Assembly: GCA_964563495.1 (NCBI GenBank)
Contig: CAZLYK010000107.1
Coordinates: 1-18,615, forward strand
Origin: CAZLYK01 sp964563495
GTDB lineage: Bacteria; Acidobacteriota; Blastocatellia; RBC074
Reading direction: 5' to 3'
DNA length: 18,615 bases
Shown here piece after piece: positions 1-7,022 of the stretch. Position 1 is the first letter of the stretch; each line of letters begins with the position of its first letter. Under the pieces are notes generated by a model. The model was not told where the DNA came from, searched no databases, and saw only the letters and a list, made by a program, of their open reading frames with translations. The translations under genes and the position numbers were made by a program.

Positions 1-1243
1 GCGTGTTGCCCGCCATGGCCCAGCCCATCGGGTAATGCGGATAGGTCAGCGGGCCCCCAATTTCATCAATCAGCTTCAGGTTCAGTGCTTCGTTGTCAGG
101 AATCTGATTGAAGTAGAGCGCTTCGTTGAAGCTGCCAGTCAAGCGGCCTTCCTGACTGGCGCCGTTGTCAGAGACGACGATGAAGATCGTGTTGTCCAGT
201 TGTCCCGTTTCTTCCAAAAAGCCGATCAGCCGTCCGATGTTTTCGTCCGCGTGCGTCAGGAATCCGGCGAACACTTCCTGAAAACGCGCATACAAGCGGC
301 GCTGGTCACTCGTCAATTCGTCCCACGCTTTGATGTCGGGATTGCGCGGCGGCAACACGGTGTTGGCGGGCACCATGCCCATTTGTTTTTGCCTGACAAG
401 CGTTTCTTCACGTACCTTGTCCCAGCCTTTGTCGAATTTGCCTTTGTACATCTCGATGAAATTTTTCGGCGCGTGCAGGGGCGCGTGGGCTGCGCCATAG
501 GCAAGGTTCAGGAAAAACGGCTTGTCGGCGTTGACCTGTTTCTGTTCGGTGATGAGGCGAATCGCGCGCTCAGTCAAATCTTCGGTCAGGTGATAGCCGG
601 GGCGTGTAGGCGTTTCGATATTGTGATTGTCCGAAGCCAGATGCGGAAACCACTGATTCGTTTCACCGCCGACGAAGCCATAGAAGCGCTCAAATCCCAT
701 TCCCAGCGGCCATCGTTCAAACGGCCCAGCATTGCTGTATTCGTCGAAATTCGTGAGATGCCATTTGCCAACATAAAACGTGCTGTAGCCGCTTTGCCTC
801 AGGGTTTCGGCAATCGTCGCCTGACTCTTCGGCATCCGGCCGTCATAGCCCGGATAGCCGGTCGCATATTCGGCAATCACGCCGAGATGATTGCTGTGAT
901 GATTATGTCCCGTCAGCAACGCCGCGCGCGATGGAGAACACAGCGCCGTCGTGTGAAAGTTCGTGTAGCGCAATCCTCCCGCCGCAAGCCTATCGAGATT
1001 GGGCGTCAGAATCTGTGAACCATAGCTGCCAAGGTGCGCATATCCTACGTCATCCAGCACCAAGTAAATCACATTCGGCGCGCCTTTCGGGGCTTGTGGC
1101 AAAGGTTCCCAGGATGGTTTGGATTCTTTGTAGGTGCGTCCGATGATGACGGGCGGTTGTTGCGCAAACACTGAAAAGCTATTCGCTGCGGTAGTGAGCG
1201 CCAATGCGAAAAAGGCGTATGCGATTTTCTTTGTACGGTCCAT
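1..1243 (-). CDS. Secreted sulfatase (arylsulfatase, FGly-dependent), C terminus beyond window
   Basis: Type I sulfatase that hydrolyses sulfate esters; the substrate cannot be told from sequence. The 414 residues present start with a signal peptide (hydrophobic residues 9-26, probable cleavage after VFA at 25-27), then the metal-binding LVLDDVG block (D64, D65). The C102-S-P-S-R106 motif is the site where the formylglycine-generating enzyme converts Cys to the catalytic formylglycine. GKWH (159-162) and VVSDNG (356-361, D359/N360) supply further active-site and Ca-binding residues. The order and spacing match AtsA-like arylsulfatases, which are longer, so the C-terminal part is missing off the left edge. 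The ATG at 1243 is preceded by GGAAGG eight bases upstream. The reading frame is open throughout. An export signal implies periplasmic or extracellular action, for example on sulfated polysaccharide. It is separated from its neighbour by a pseudogene and looks monocistronic. Family call is firm; substrate is unknown. Confidence 0.95.
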   Translation of the reverse strand, partial: MDRTKKIAYAFFALALTTAANSFSVFAQQPPVIIGRTYKESKPSWEPLPQAPKGAPNVIYLVLDDVGYAHLGSYGSQILTPNLDRLAAGGLRYTNFHTTALCSPSRAALLTGHNHHSNHLGVIAEYATGYPGYDGRMPKSQATIAETLRQSGYSTFYVGKWHLTNFDEYSNAGPFERWPLGMGFERFYGFVGGETNQWFPHLASDNHNIETPTRPGYHLTEDLTERAIRLITEQKQVNADKPFFLNLAYGAAHAPLHAPKNFIEMYKGKFDKGWDKVREETLVRQKQMGMVPANTVLPPRNPDIKAWDELTSDQRRLYARFQEVFAGFLTHADENIGRLIGFLEETGQLDNTIFIVVSDNGASQEGRLTGSFNEALYFNQIPDNEALNLKLIDEIGGPLTYPHYPMGWAMAGNT

Positions 1244-1321
1244 ACTGTCTGCCTTCCGGATCGTTGATGGTTTTGTCCCTTGGTGGTTTGAATGAGTTTA
1301 TGAGGCAGGCAGAATGAAAAA

Positions 1322-1696
1322 TCAACTATAAAACTGATCGATCGTGGCGTTCGGATTATTGATCACGGCCATTTCAGCATTCGCATAGGGGCAACAAGCT
1401 GACGTTGCCATGCTCAGCGACAGCCAGGACGCGCGAGCCGACCGGCTTGCGGCCGTCGAAGTCGAATTGAATGCCGGAGATTTGCGGGAAGCGCCCACAG
1501 CCGTGCCAACCCAGAGCCTGCCGTCGCGATCTTCGCACACGCCGATCACCGAGGACGGCGGCAGGCCGTGGCGCTCGTCATAAAATCCCGCTCGTGCGGG
1601 ATCGCCTGCGATAAACCTTGTCACGCCCTTCTTCTCCACGCCCACCCAGACGGATGCTGAAGGCATTGGTCGCGCAACCCGGAAAGCACTCGCCAT
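1322..1696 (-). pseudogene. Fragment of a two-component regulator propeller (Reg_prop) sensor protein, frameshifted
   Basis: The minus strand carries about two Reg_prop-type blade motifs: SVWVGVEKKGVTRF and, about 40 residues on, GLPPSSVIGVCEDRDGRLWVG. These are hallmarks of the N-terminal periplasmic propeller of hybrid histidine kinases and related sensors. After the second motif the reading frame turns into low-complexity Ser/Ala/Thr sequence. A neighbouring frame instead reads a natural-looking continuation (GIQFDFDGRKPVGSRVLAVAE), so one frameshift near 1480 is likely. The other blades, the Y_Y_Y domain, the membrane segment and the kinase are all absent, and no Shine-Dalgarno sequence is obvious before the first ATG. 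This is the remnant of a large gene that was deleted. An alternative, a short secreted propeller protein, is unlikely without a signal peptide. Confidence 0.6.
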
Positions 1697-1767
1697 CGGT
1701 TGATGACGAGTGCCGGAGAGAAAGGAGGTTGCTTCGTAAGAAACCGGATAAACCGTTCTGTCAATTA

Positions 1768-4155
1768 CTACCTAAGCCTCCAATTAGGCGGCGGCATTCC
1801 ATCGTCCTTCGGAAACGGATTTCCGTCAGCGGTGGGACACATAGGCTGAGCGAACGCATTGACTGTTGAGATAAATCCGGGATCAACAACGACTGCAGCT
1901 CCTAAAACACTTGTCACGAGTTTGCCGATCCGCCACTGGTCAGCTTCCAAAATCGCGCCGAGATGATGCAACGCCCACGCCCGCTTGATATATCTTTGAG
2001 TGTTGTAATCAAACCGGCTTCGGATCTTGTATTCGATCTCTGGTGAGGTATTTTGCGCGAAATTCTCCTCGTATTCGTCAGCCCAGTGTTTGATCTCTTC
2101 AACGAGGCCTGGCACCGTCGCAGCTATATTGTAGGTGGACACGGCAGCGTCTGTGATCTTTTCCGCTTTCTGGAGAGCATTTAGTTTACTTAATCCCGCA
2201 AACAGCTTCTGCCATTTCGGCGAGTCTTCCAAGGCATATTGTGCAACTGCGACCCCACCCTTAAAAATCACCCCGGTTCCCTTTGTCCCCTCGGTTATCG
2301 CTTTCGTCGTCCCTTTGGCTGCCGCCTGTGCCCTTGCGGATATGCCCATCGAGAAGATGCCCAGCACCAACATGATCGGGGAGAAAACCATATCGCTAAT
2401 GGCTTGGGCACAGGTAGTAGCATCTTCGGCACAGCCAACCCCGCATTGATACGGCTGTCTTCCCCGACAATTCTGCCAGCAGACAGGTCCGACACCTTCA
2501 AAGTCACCCACACACTTCGGGTAACAGAGGCCCCCGCTGTTTTCTAATGGTGCTGCACAATTCATCGACTCGCCAGCCACGCGGCCGTAAGAGGGTTTTG
2601 TACAGCCTGTTCCAGTGTCTGCCCAGCCATCGGGGCATGTCGGGGCACAGATTGTTACAGCTGTCGTCTTGTAGCCGGGCTTACATTTTGGATAGATCAC
2701 GGCTCCATTTTGTTCGCAATTCCCCTTTCCGTATTTTGTCTCGCATCTGCCGATCGGTCCGGAGTAGTCCGGTAATAACGGATCACCGATCTGCCACCCA
2801 TATCCTTCTCGGGTATAGTCGCCCGCTTTTTGACAAAATGCCCCGATGTCGTTAAATCCGGACGGACAGGCGCCCCAGCAGACCGGACCATTCCCTGAAA
2901 AACCTGCCCGACAGGGTGGGTAGCAAAGAGCCCCGTTTTTCTCTGTCCCGGGCCGACATGTGGTCAGAGGACTACCGACGCCACGGCCATTGCTGTTCTT
3001 ATAACAGAAGGGGATTCGGCTGTTGGATGTTTCCTTAGCAATCCACTGATTGATTTTTACGATCGTAAAACGCTTAAACGGATCCTTCAGATCCTTGTCA
3101 GCGATGATGGCGAAGGCATCAGTTGTGCGGACCTGATCAACGAAGGTCCGCTGCGAACCGGTAATCTTGGTTACGTTGCGGTTGCTCAGATTGATCTCGA
3201 ATTGATAAGCGTTTTTGGCGCACGACAAAAGGATCTGATCCACCCCTCGGCTAGTTTCGGTACATTCAGCCGCGAGCTTATCGTTGGGCCTGCCTCCGGT
3301 TCGAAATTGCCAATCAACATCTCCTACCTGCCGGAAAAGCCCCCTTTCTCCTGCCTGGGGTCCAAAGGCAACTTCGGTAACTTTGGTGCTATTAGGATTT
3401 ACAATTCTGGTTGCGGGAGCAGAACCAGATTGAAGGCCGATCCAAACATCCTTAGTTTCGTTTGGCCATCCGGGCTCGATAGTAAATCCGATTGCCCGTG
3501 CAACTTTACTGCCCGAGAAGAAATAATTTCTGCCGTTTGAATATTTGAATGCTGCGCTTATCGGACCAGCAGCCAGGACACTCGCCGGGATATCTGTTTC
3601 GCTGACGAATTTTTCATTCGTCATGACTACTTGCCGCTTACCTTTGTATAGGATGACCGATCCGTTGTCATCCAGTGCCGCGTCGATCCCGCTGGCAAAA
3701 GAGGCCGGTAATCCTTGCCAGCCGCCCGGAAGTTTAACATTGGAATATCCAGGGTAAACGGTCTTGTTTGCCGGGTTGATAGCCGCGTACTCATTTCCCT
3801 TGAAGAAGTAGATCCCATTTGAGTATGGATCCTGCACCGCGGCATCAATACCTGAGTGAAAGGACGCCGCAAGGCCCTTCCATTCGCCGGGAAGGTTCAT
3901 CGGATAACCAGGATCTACATTTGTTCCGGTCAGACGATAGTATTGATTTCCCTTAAAAAAGTAGGACGCATTTTCACCCCGGTGAAAGAATGCCGCATCG
4001 ACATCTGAAGTCTGCAAAGTTGGTGTATTTTCTGCCCGAACCTTGGGGAGCAACGAGGCGAAGGGGCCGACCAGTAGTTGCATGCTCAAAAGCATTGCAA
4101 TGATTGAACGAAATGTGCCGGGATTCGATTTTTTGGCCACTGATCCGTTATTCAT
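1768..4155 (-). CDS. Secreted hemopexin-repeat protein with a 24-cysteine C-terminal part
   Basis: Function unknown; architecture is readable. A long N-terminal signal (hydrophobic 18-36, likely cleavage after VRA at 39-41) is followed by hemopexin-type blades at about 51-100, 101-155, 156-200 and 198-245. Each combines a D/S-A-A opening with a YFFKGN-like strand and, in several, a PGY/PGW-P turn and a W-x-GL ending, as in hemopexin and photopexin. Residues 250-380 are a beta-rich linker. Residues 383-582 are a Cys-rich module with repeated C-P-x-G-F/W, GALCYPPC, GPVCW and NGAVIYPKC units. The C-terminal 200 residues are mostly helical, with hydrophobic stretches near 588-604 and 745-758 and a late Cys773. 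There are 24 cysteines, all after residue 297. AGGAG seven bases before the ATG fixes the start. It lies 85 nt after a DsbA-like gene, suggesting co-transcription and oxidative folding outside the cytoplasm. No HExxH metalloprotease motif is present. An adhesin, a scavenger of a small molecule, or a toxin-like secreted protein are all possible. Confidence 0.85.
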   Translation of the reverse strand: MNNGSVAKKSNPGTFRSIIAMLLSMQLLVGPFASLLPKVRAENTPTLQTSDVDAAFFHRGENASYFFKGNQYYRLTGTNVDPGYPMNLPGEWKGLAASFHSGIDAAVQDPYSNGIYFFKGNEYAAINPANKTVYPGYSNVKLPGGWQGLPASFASGIDAALDDNGSVILYKGKRQVVMTNEKFVSETDIPASVLAAGPISAAFKYSNGRNYFFSGSKVARAIGFTIEPGWPNETKDVWIGLQSGSAPATRIVNPNSTKVTEVAFGPQAGERGLFRQVGDVDWQFRTGGRPNDKLAAECTETSRGVDQILLSCAKNAYQFEINLSNRNVTKITGSQRTFVDQVRTTDAFAIIADKDLKDPFKRFTIVKINQWIAKETSNSRIPFCYKNSNGRGVGSPLTTCRPGTEKNGALCYPPCRAGFSGNGPVCWGACPSGFNDIGAFCQKAGDYTREGYGWQIGDPLLPDYSGPIGRCETKYGKGNCEQNGAVIYPKCKPGYKTTAVTICAPTCPDGWADTGTGCTKPSYGRVAGESMNCAAPLENSGGLCYPKCVGDFEGVGPVCWQNCRGRQPYQCGVGCAEDATTCAQAISDMVFSPIMLVLGIFSMGISARAQAAAKGTTKAITEGTKGTGVIFKGGVAVAQYALEDSPKWQKLFAGLSKLNALQKAEKITDAAVSTYNIAATVPGLVEEIKHWADEYEENFAQNTSPEIEYKIRSRFDYNTQRYIKRAWALHHLGAILEADQWRIGKLVTSVLGAAVVVDPGFISTVNAFAQPMCPTADGNPFPKDDGMPPPNWRLR

Positions 4156-4240
4156 TGTTTTTCTCCTTTATTTTGCTTGCCTTAAGGCAATAATTTCCTT
4201 TCACCATTGAGTGATAGAAGTGAACCTCGCCAGTGAACCG

Positions 4241-5068
4241 CTATTTCTTAATACCAACGGCACTGTTTGCTGGGATAGCTTCTTTCAACGTACTCCGCTC
4301 AATCGTCACGAATCTGGCCAAAGATTCCGAGTCGACCACCCCCGGGATTATCGTCTCGCCAATGATGTAGGCGGGTGTGCCGTTGATGTCGAGCGAACCT
4401 GCAAGGCGAATATTGCGTTCAAGCTGTTCGTTAAGTTTCGGGTCGGCCATGTCTTTCTGCAGTGTGGCGTGGTTCAGCCCAAGCCGATCGGAAATACTTT
4501 TGACCGCAACTTCGTCTGCATTCTGCGATTCCATCAGCGCCTGGTGAAATTGAACATATTTACCCTGCCTGGCCGCCGCGAGTGCTGCCTGCGCGGCCAG
4601 ATGCGACTGCGGGCCGAGGATCGGAAATTCCTTGTAAACGACGCGAAGTGCCGGGTCTTTCAGAAGCAGGGCGTCAAGTGCGGGCAAGGTCTTTTTACAG
4701 TACCCGCAATTGTAGTCAAAAAATACAACTATCGTGACATCGGCTTTGGCATTGCCCGCGATCGGCGAATCGGGGTCAGAATAAATGGCCGACCTCAGCT
4801 CCTTCAGGTTATTCGCAACTCGCAGCCGACGTTCCCCTTCCTCCTGTGCCTGCAGGGCCTGCATTGCTTCTCGGATGATCGAGGGATTTTTAAGCAAATA
4901 TTCACGGATAACACTCTCGATCGTCGCTTTTTGTTCTTTGGAAACCGGAGCATCTGCTGATTCCGACTTCGTAGAAGACGGCATTTGTGCCTCGACCTCG
5001 GAATCGCAAAATAGAAGGACCGATCCGAGCGTTAATAAGATCAAGCGATAAAGCAAGGCAGATTTCAT
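4241..5068 (-). CDS. DsbA/ScsC-like periplasmic thiol-disulfide oxidoreductase
   Basis: Thioredoxin-fold protein that makes or isomerises disulfides in exported proteins. Residues 1-28 form a signal peptide (hydrophobic 6-20, cleavage probably after VEA, 25-27). Residues 45-75 form a helical arm with the YLLKNPSIIREAMQALQ sequence typical of the N-terminal region of ScsC-like and Com1-like proteins, where it can drive oligomerisation. The thioredoxin domain carries FFDYNCGYCKK with the active-site pair C121/C124, and the cis-proline loop GTPAYI (T231-P232). The length of 275 residues fits the family. Cys21 in the signal region has no clear lipobox. The ATG is preceded by AAGGA. The gene lies directly upstream, on the same strand, of the Cys-rich hemopexin protein, which is the likely client. 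The fold assignment is secure. Oxidase versus isomerase cannot be decided from sequence, though the arm favours the ScsC type. Confidence 0.92.
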   Translation of the reverse strand: MKSALLYRLILLTLGSVLLFCDSEVEAQMPSSTKSESADAPVSKEQKATIESVIREYLLKNPSIIREAMQALQAQEEGERRLRVANNLKELRSAIYSDPDSPIAGNAKADVTIVVFFDYNCGYCKKTLPALDALLLKDPALRVVYKEFPILGPQSHLAAQAALAAARQGKYVQFHQALMESQNADEVAVKSISDRLGLNHATLQKDMADPKLNEQLERNIRLAGSLDINGTPAYIIGETIIPGVVDSESLARFVTIERSTLKEAIPANSAVGIKK

Positions 5069-5092
5069 ATTTACGTTCCTTATGGTTGGTTT

Positions 5093-5106
5093 GCGCGAAT
5101 ACGCGC
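5093..5106. promoter_or_regulatory. Small GC-rich dyad in the leader of the oxidoreductase gene
   Basis: GCGCG and CGCGC arms flank the loop AATA, about 25 bases before the oxidoreductase ATG. It could be an operator or a leader hairpin, but the arms are only five bases and this genome is GC-rich, so chance is a real alternative. No convincing -35/-10 pair was found nearby. Confidence 0.2.
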
Positions 5107-5326
5107 GAACGATTGATCAATGCCTGATTTGCGCCCGGCGCGGTCTGACGCAATCATAGCCGGTCTTCCCACACTATCAGGCTTGACGAATTGATTTGTT
5201 ATCGCTCCTATTGGTTAAGGGGGAATTGGCGCGCAAAAGTGTTCATGGCGCGAAAAAAAATATTTTCAGCCACTCCCTGGAGCCATACTCGGGTGAAATC
5301 GCCGTGCTACCTGATGGCGACATTAG

Positions 5327-5892
5327 TTGTCCCCAGACGCGCTCACCGCCGTAGCCGTCATTGCCGGTGGCGCAATGATCGTTATCGCGGCCGCAGGGTA
5401 TCTGCTCCTGGTCTGGCTTGAAAACCACGAAGGCCCCCGCGATGAGAGTCGCCAATTTCACCCAACTCACTACCGCGCCCGGACAGGAGATTTACCCCAG
5501 CTTGTCGCCGGACGGTAAATTGCTGGTCTACGCCAGCGATGAAGCGGGCAACTGGGACATTACCGGCCTTTTCTCCCGATGGCGAGCAGATCGTTTTTCG
5601 CTCGGATCGGGAGGGCGGCGGCATCTACTCGTTTGACTCTGGTCGGTATGAGCGCCTCACGGAGTTCGGACAGTACCCAATGTGGTTGAATGATAATCAG
5701 CGCCTGCTCTTTTTCGCTCAGGACAAGCTCTATCTGTTGGACAGCCAAACCAGGAAGGCACAGGAGATCTTGTCCGTCGCGCCAAATCGTTTTCAGTCGC
5801 TCGGTGTTTCCCGCAATAGCCGCGTGGTTTATTTCAGCCTGCAAACAACCGAGGCGGACATCTGGCTGGCTTCTTTTGAAGCGGAGCCTTAG
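5327..5892 (+). pseudogene. Remnant C-terminal part of a Ser/Thr protein kinase: membrane segment plus PD40 (TolB-like) repeats
   Basis: Three adjacent reading frames give consecutive parts of one protein type. The first reads a transmembrane helix (AVAVIAGGAMIVIAAAGYLLL). A frame change near 5445 leads to RVANFTQLTTAPGQEIYPSL followed by a PD40 motif, SPDGKLLVYASDEAGNWDI. A second change near 5557 leads into LPAFSPDGEQIVFRSDREGG and on to a stop at 5892. Between the second and third segments roughly one repeat (about 30 residues) appears deleted, because NWDI runs directly into the next SPDG repeat. Acidobacterial kinases of the type that begins at 18219 commonly have kinase, membrane helix and PD40 propeller in this order. 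The kinase domain is missing upstream. The last segment (5539-5892) is open for 117 codons but lacks a convincing start. Confidence 0.75.
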
Positions 5893-6021
5893 TGGCGCAT
5901 CCGGCAAGTCCCTGCTAACTTCAGCCCGCCTTCCGGGCTTGAATGACAGAGACTCGCGAAATTGTCAGGCTTAAAGTTCGGTGAACGCCGCCTGGGGAGC
6001 AGCACCACTCCGAAAAATACT

Positions 6022-6059
6022 GAAGGCCGCTAATAACTCCGGAGTTACCAGCGGCCTTC
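6022..6059 (-). terminator. 38-bp palindrome, possible minus-strand intrinsic terminator or REP-like element
   Basis: Perfect 10-base arms (GAAGGCCGCT at 6022-6031, AGCGGCCTTC at 6050-6059) enclose a second perfect 14-base palindrome, TAACTCCGGAGTTA (6034-6047). On the minus strand the stem is followed within four bases by TTTTT (6013-6017), which fits an intrinsic terminator. No intact minus-strand gene feeds into it; only a transposase scrap lies there. It may be a leftover terminator or an inserted repetitive palindrome. Confidence 0.5.
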
Positions 6060-6155
6060 TGGGAACGCTTCAATGATTTGCTGCGCGGTCCAAGTAGCCT
6101 TTGGATTTGCTGTGACATTGAAGTGAACCACAAGCCTACGATCATGCGCCAATCG
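6045..6155 (-). mobile_element. Scrap of an integrase-core (rve) transposase
   Basis: An open stretch of 36 codons on the minus strand reads LAHDRRLVVHFNVTANPKA followed by TWTAQQIIEAFP. This matches the well-conserved DRR-x-x-x-HFNVT...P-x-A-x-W-T-A-Q-Q-x-x-E-A-F-P segment of integrase-core transposases. In intact proteins it is followed by an APRYLLRDRD block carrying a catalytic Asp; here that is absent. A TAG stop lies immediately upstream in frame and a TAA nine bases after the W of the odd tail EGRW. The similarity stops at the edge of the 6022-6059 palindrome, which supplies the last codons. No terminal inverted repeats or target duplications were found, so this is a relic and not a functional element. 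Confidence 0.75.
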
Positions 6156-6284
6156 CTAGGATCGTAGAGCCGGAGTGTTACCTGAATGAGCGGCAGGTCG
6201 ACGTGTTATTCGCTTGAAAAACACTTCCATTATGAGGATGATTCCAGGCGTAGGTAATGGGGTACGCACACATTCCTCGAAACC

Positions 6285-6881
6285 ATGAATGAAACGGGAC
6301 CGCGCCGACAAAAATGGGAGTTGACGGGAGAAGCCCTGGAAAAATTCCTAGCCGCCCTCGATCCCGATTCGCATCGCGCGGGGGAAAAATATGAAACGAT
6401 CCGCGAAGCGCTGATCAGTTTTTTTGATTGGCAGGGCGGGCTATCGCCCGAAGACCTCTGCGATGAAACCCTCGATCGCGTCGTCAGAAAAATCGATGAG
6501 GGCGAAGTCATTCGGAACATCCCCGCGTATTGCCGGGGCGTCGCCCGCCTGGTGTTACTGGAAGATCGAAAAGGGACGACCGCCCGGCGCGCCGATGTCG
6601 AGGACCTCGCCGCCTTGCCCGCGCCCGCACCCGTCGAAAACTGCGATGAGTGGAGCGAATGGCTGAAAAACTGCTTGCGGGAGCTGCCGTTGGAAAGCCG
6701 TCAACTTGTGCTGCAATACTACAAAGAAGACAAACGGCAGAACATCGACGCCCGCGCAGCGCTCGCTGCGCGGCTAGGTATCCCGCTCAACGCCTTGCGA
6801 AGCCGTATTCAGCGGCTGCGGGACCGGTTGGAACATTGCGTGCACCGGGCTATGCAAAGAAAACTGCTGGCGAAAAAATAA
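6285..6881 (+). CDS. ECF-type RNA polymerase sigma factor (Acidobacteria-type, divergent region 2)
   Basis: Predicted transcription factor that directs RNA polymerase to a small regulon. Residues 10-45 carry a WELT...LDPDSHRAGEKYE block common in acidobacterial sigma proteins. Residues 35-100 correspond to a divergent sigma region 2 (DETLDRVVRKIDEGE, then an AYCRGVAR helix), and 125-185 to region 4, with a helix-turn-helix at about 155-180 (ALAARLGIPLNALRSRIQRL) for -35 recognition. At 198 residues the length is normal for ECF factors. The ATG at 6285 has no good Shine-Dalgarno sequence, but no better in-frame start keeps the conserved WELT block. The next gene, 141 nt downstream, encodes a membrane protein of the usual partner type, implying sequestration at the membrane and release on an envelope signal. 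The pair ends at the terminator at 8116, and the exported-protein operon beyond is a candidate target. Confidence 0.85.
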   Translation: MNETGPRRQKWELTGEALEKFLAALDPDSHRAGEKYETIREALISFFDWQGGLSPEDLCDETLDRVVRKIDEGEVIRNIPAYCRGVARLVLLEDRKGTTARRADVEDLAALPAPAPVENCDEWSEWLKNCLRELPLESRQLVLQYYKEDKRQNIDARAALAARLGIPLNALRSRIQRLRDRLEHCVHRAMQRKLLAKK

Positions 6882-7022
6882 TTCGACATGGACCGACACG
6901 AGAAGCCACCTGTAAATGGATCACGAAAAAAGCGCCAGAGCGCTGAATCTTTGCCCAGGCGCCAAAGTGGCCTTTTCACTCAGCGCCGCGACACTTTCTA
7001 CTTTTTTCCTTAGACTCGAACA

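Noticed and set aside
35..1018. Long plus-strand open frame across the sulfatase region
   Set aside because: It is antisense to the sulfatase, whose minus-strand reading shows a signal peptide and the CSPSR and SDNG motifs; the plus-strand translation resembles no family.
1768..4155. Matrix-metalloprotease-like enzyme because of the hemopexin blades
   Set aside because: No HExxH zinc-protease motif or catalytic domain is present.
4211..4960. 249-codon plus-strand open frame
   Set aside because: It lies antisense over the DsbA-like gene, which has clear active-site motifs and a ribosome-binding site.
5539..5892. Independent 117-residue PD40 protein
   Set aside because: It has no ribosome-binding site or signal peptide and continues directly from upstream frames of the same family, so it is part of a pseudogene.
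5923..5939. Terminator after the kinase remnant
   Set aside because: The six-base stem AGCCCG/CGGGCT has no T-run on the plus strand and a short arm; likely chance in GC-rich DNA.
6136..6167. Inverted repeat CTACGATC / GATCGTAG as a transposon end
   Set aside because: Arms of eight bases with a 16-base loop lie inside and just beyond the transposase scrap, with no matching copy at another boundary.
6931..6976. Terminator or attenuator between sigma and anti-sigma-like genes
   Set aside because: Two tiny hairpins (five- and four-base stems), the second followed by TTTT, are too weak to call.
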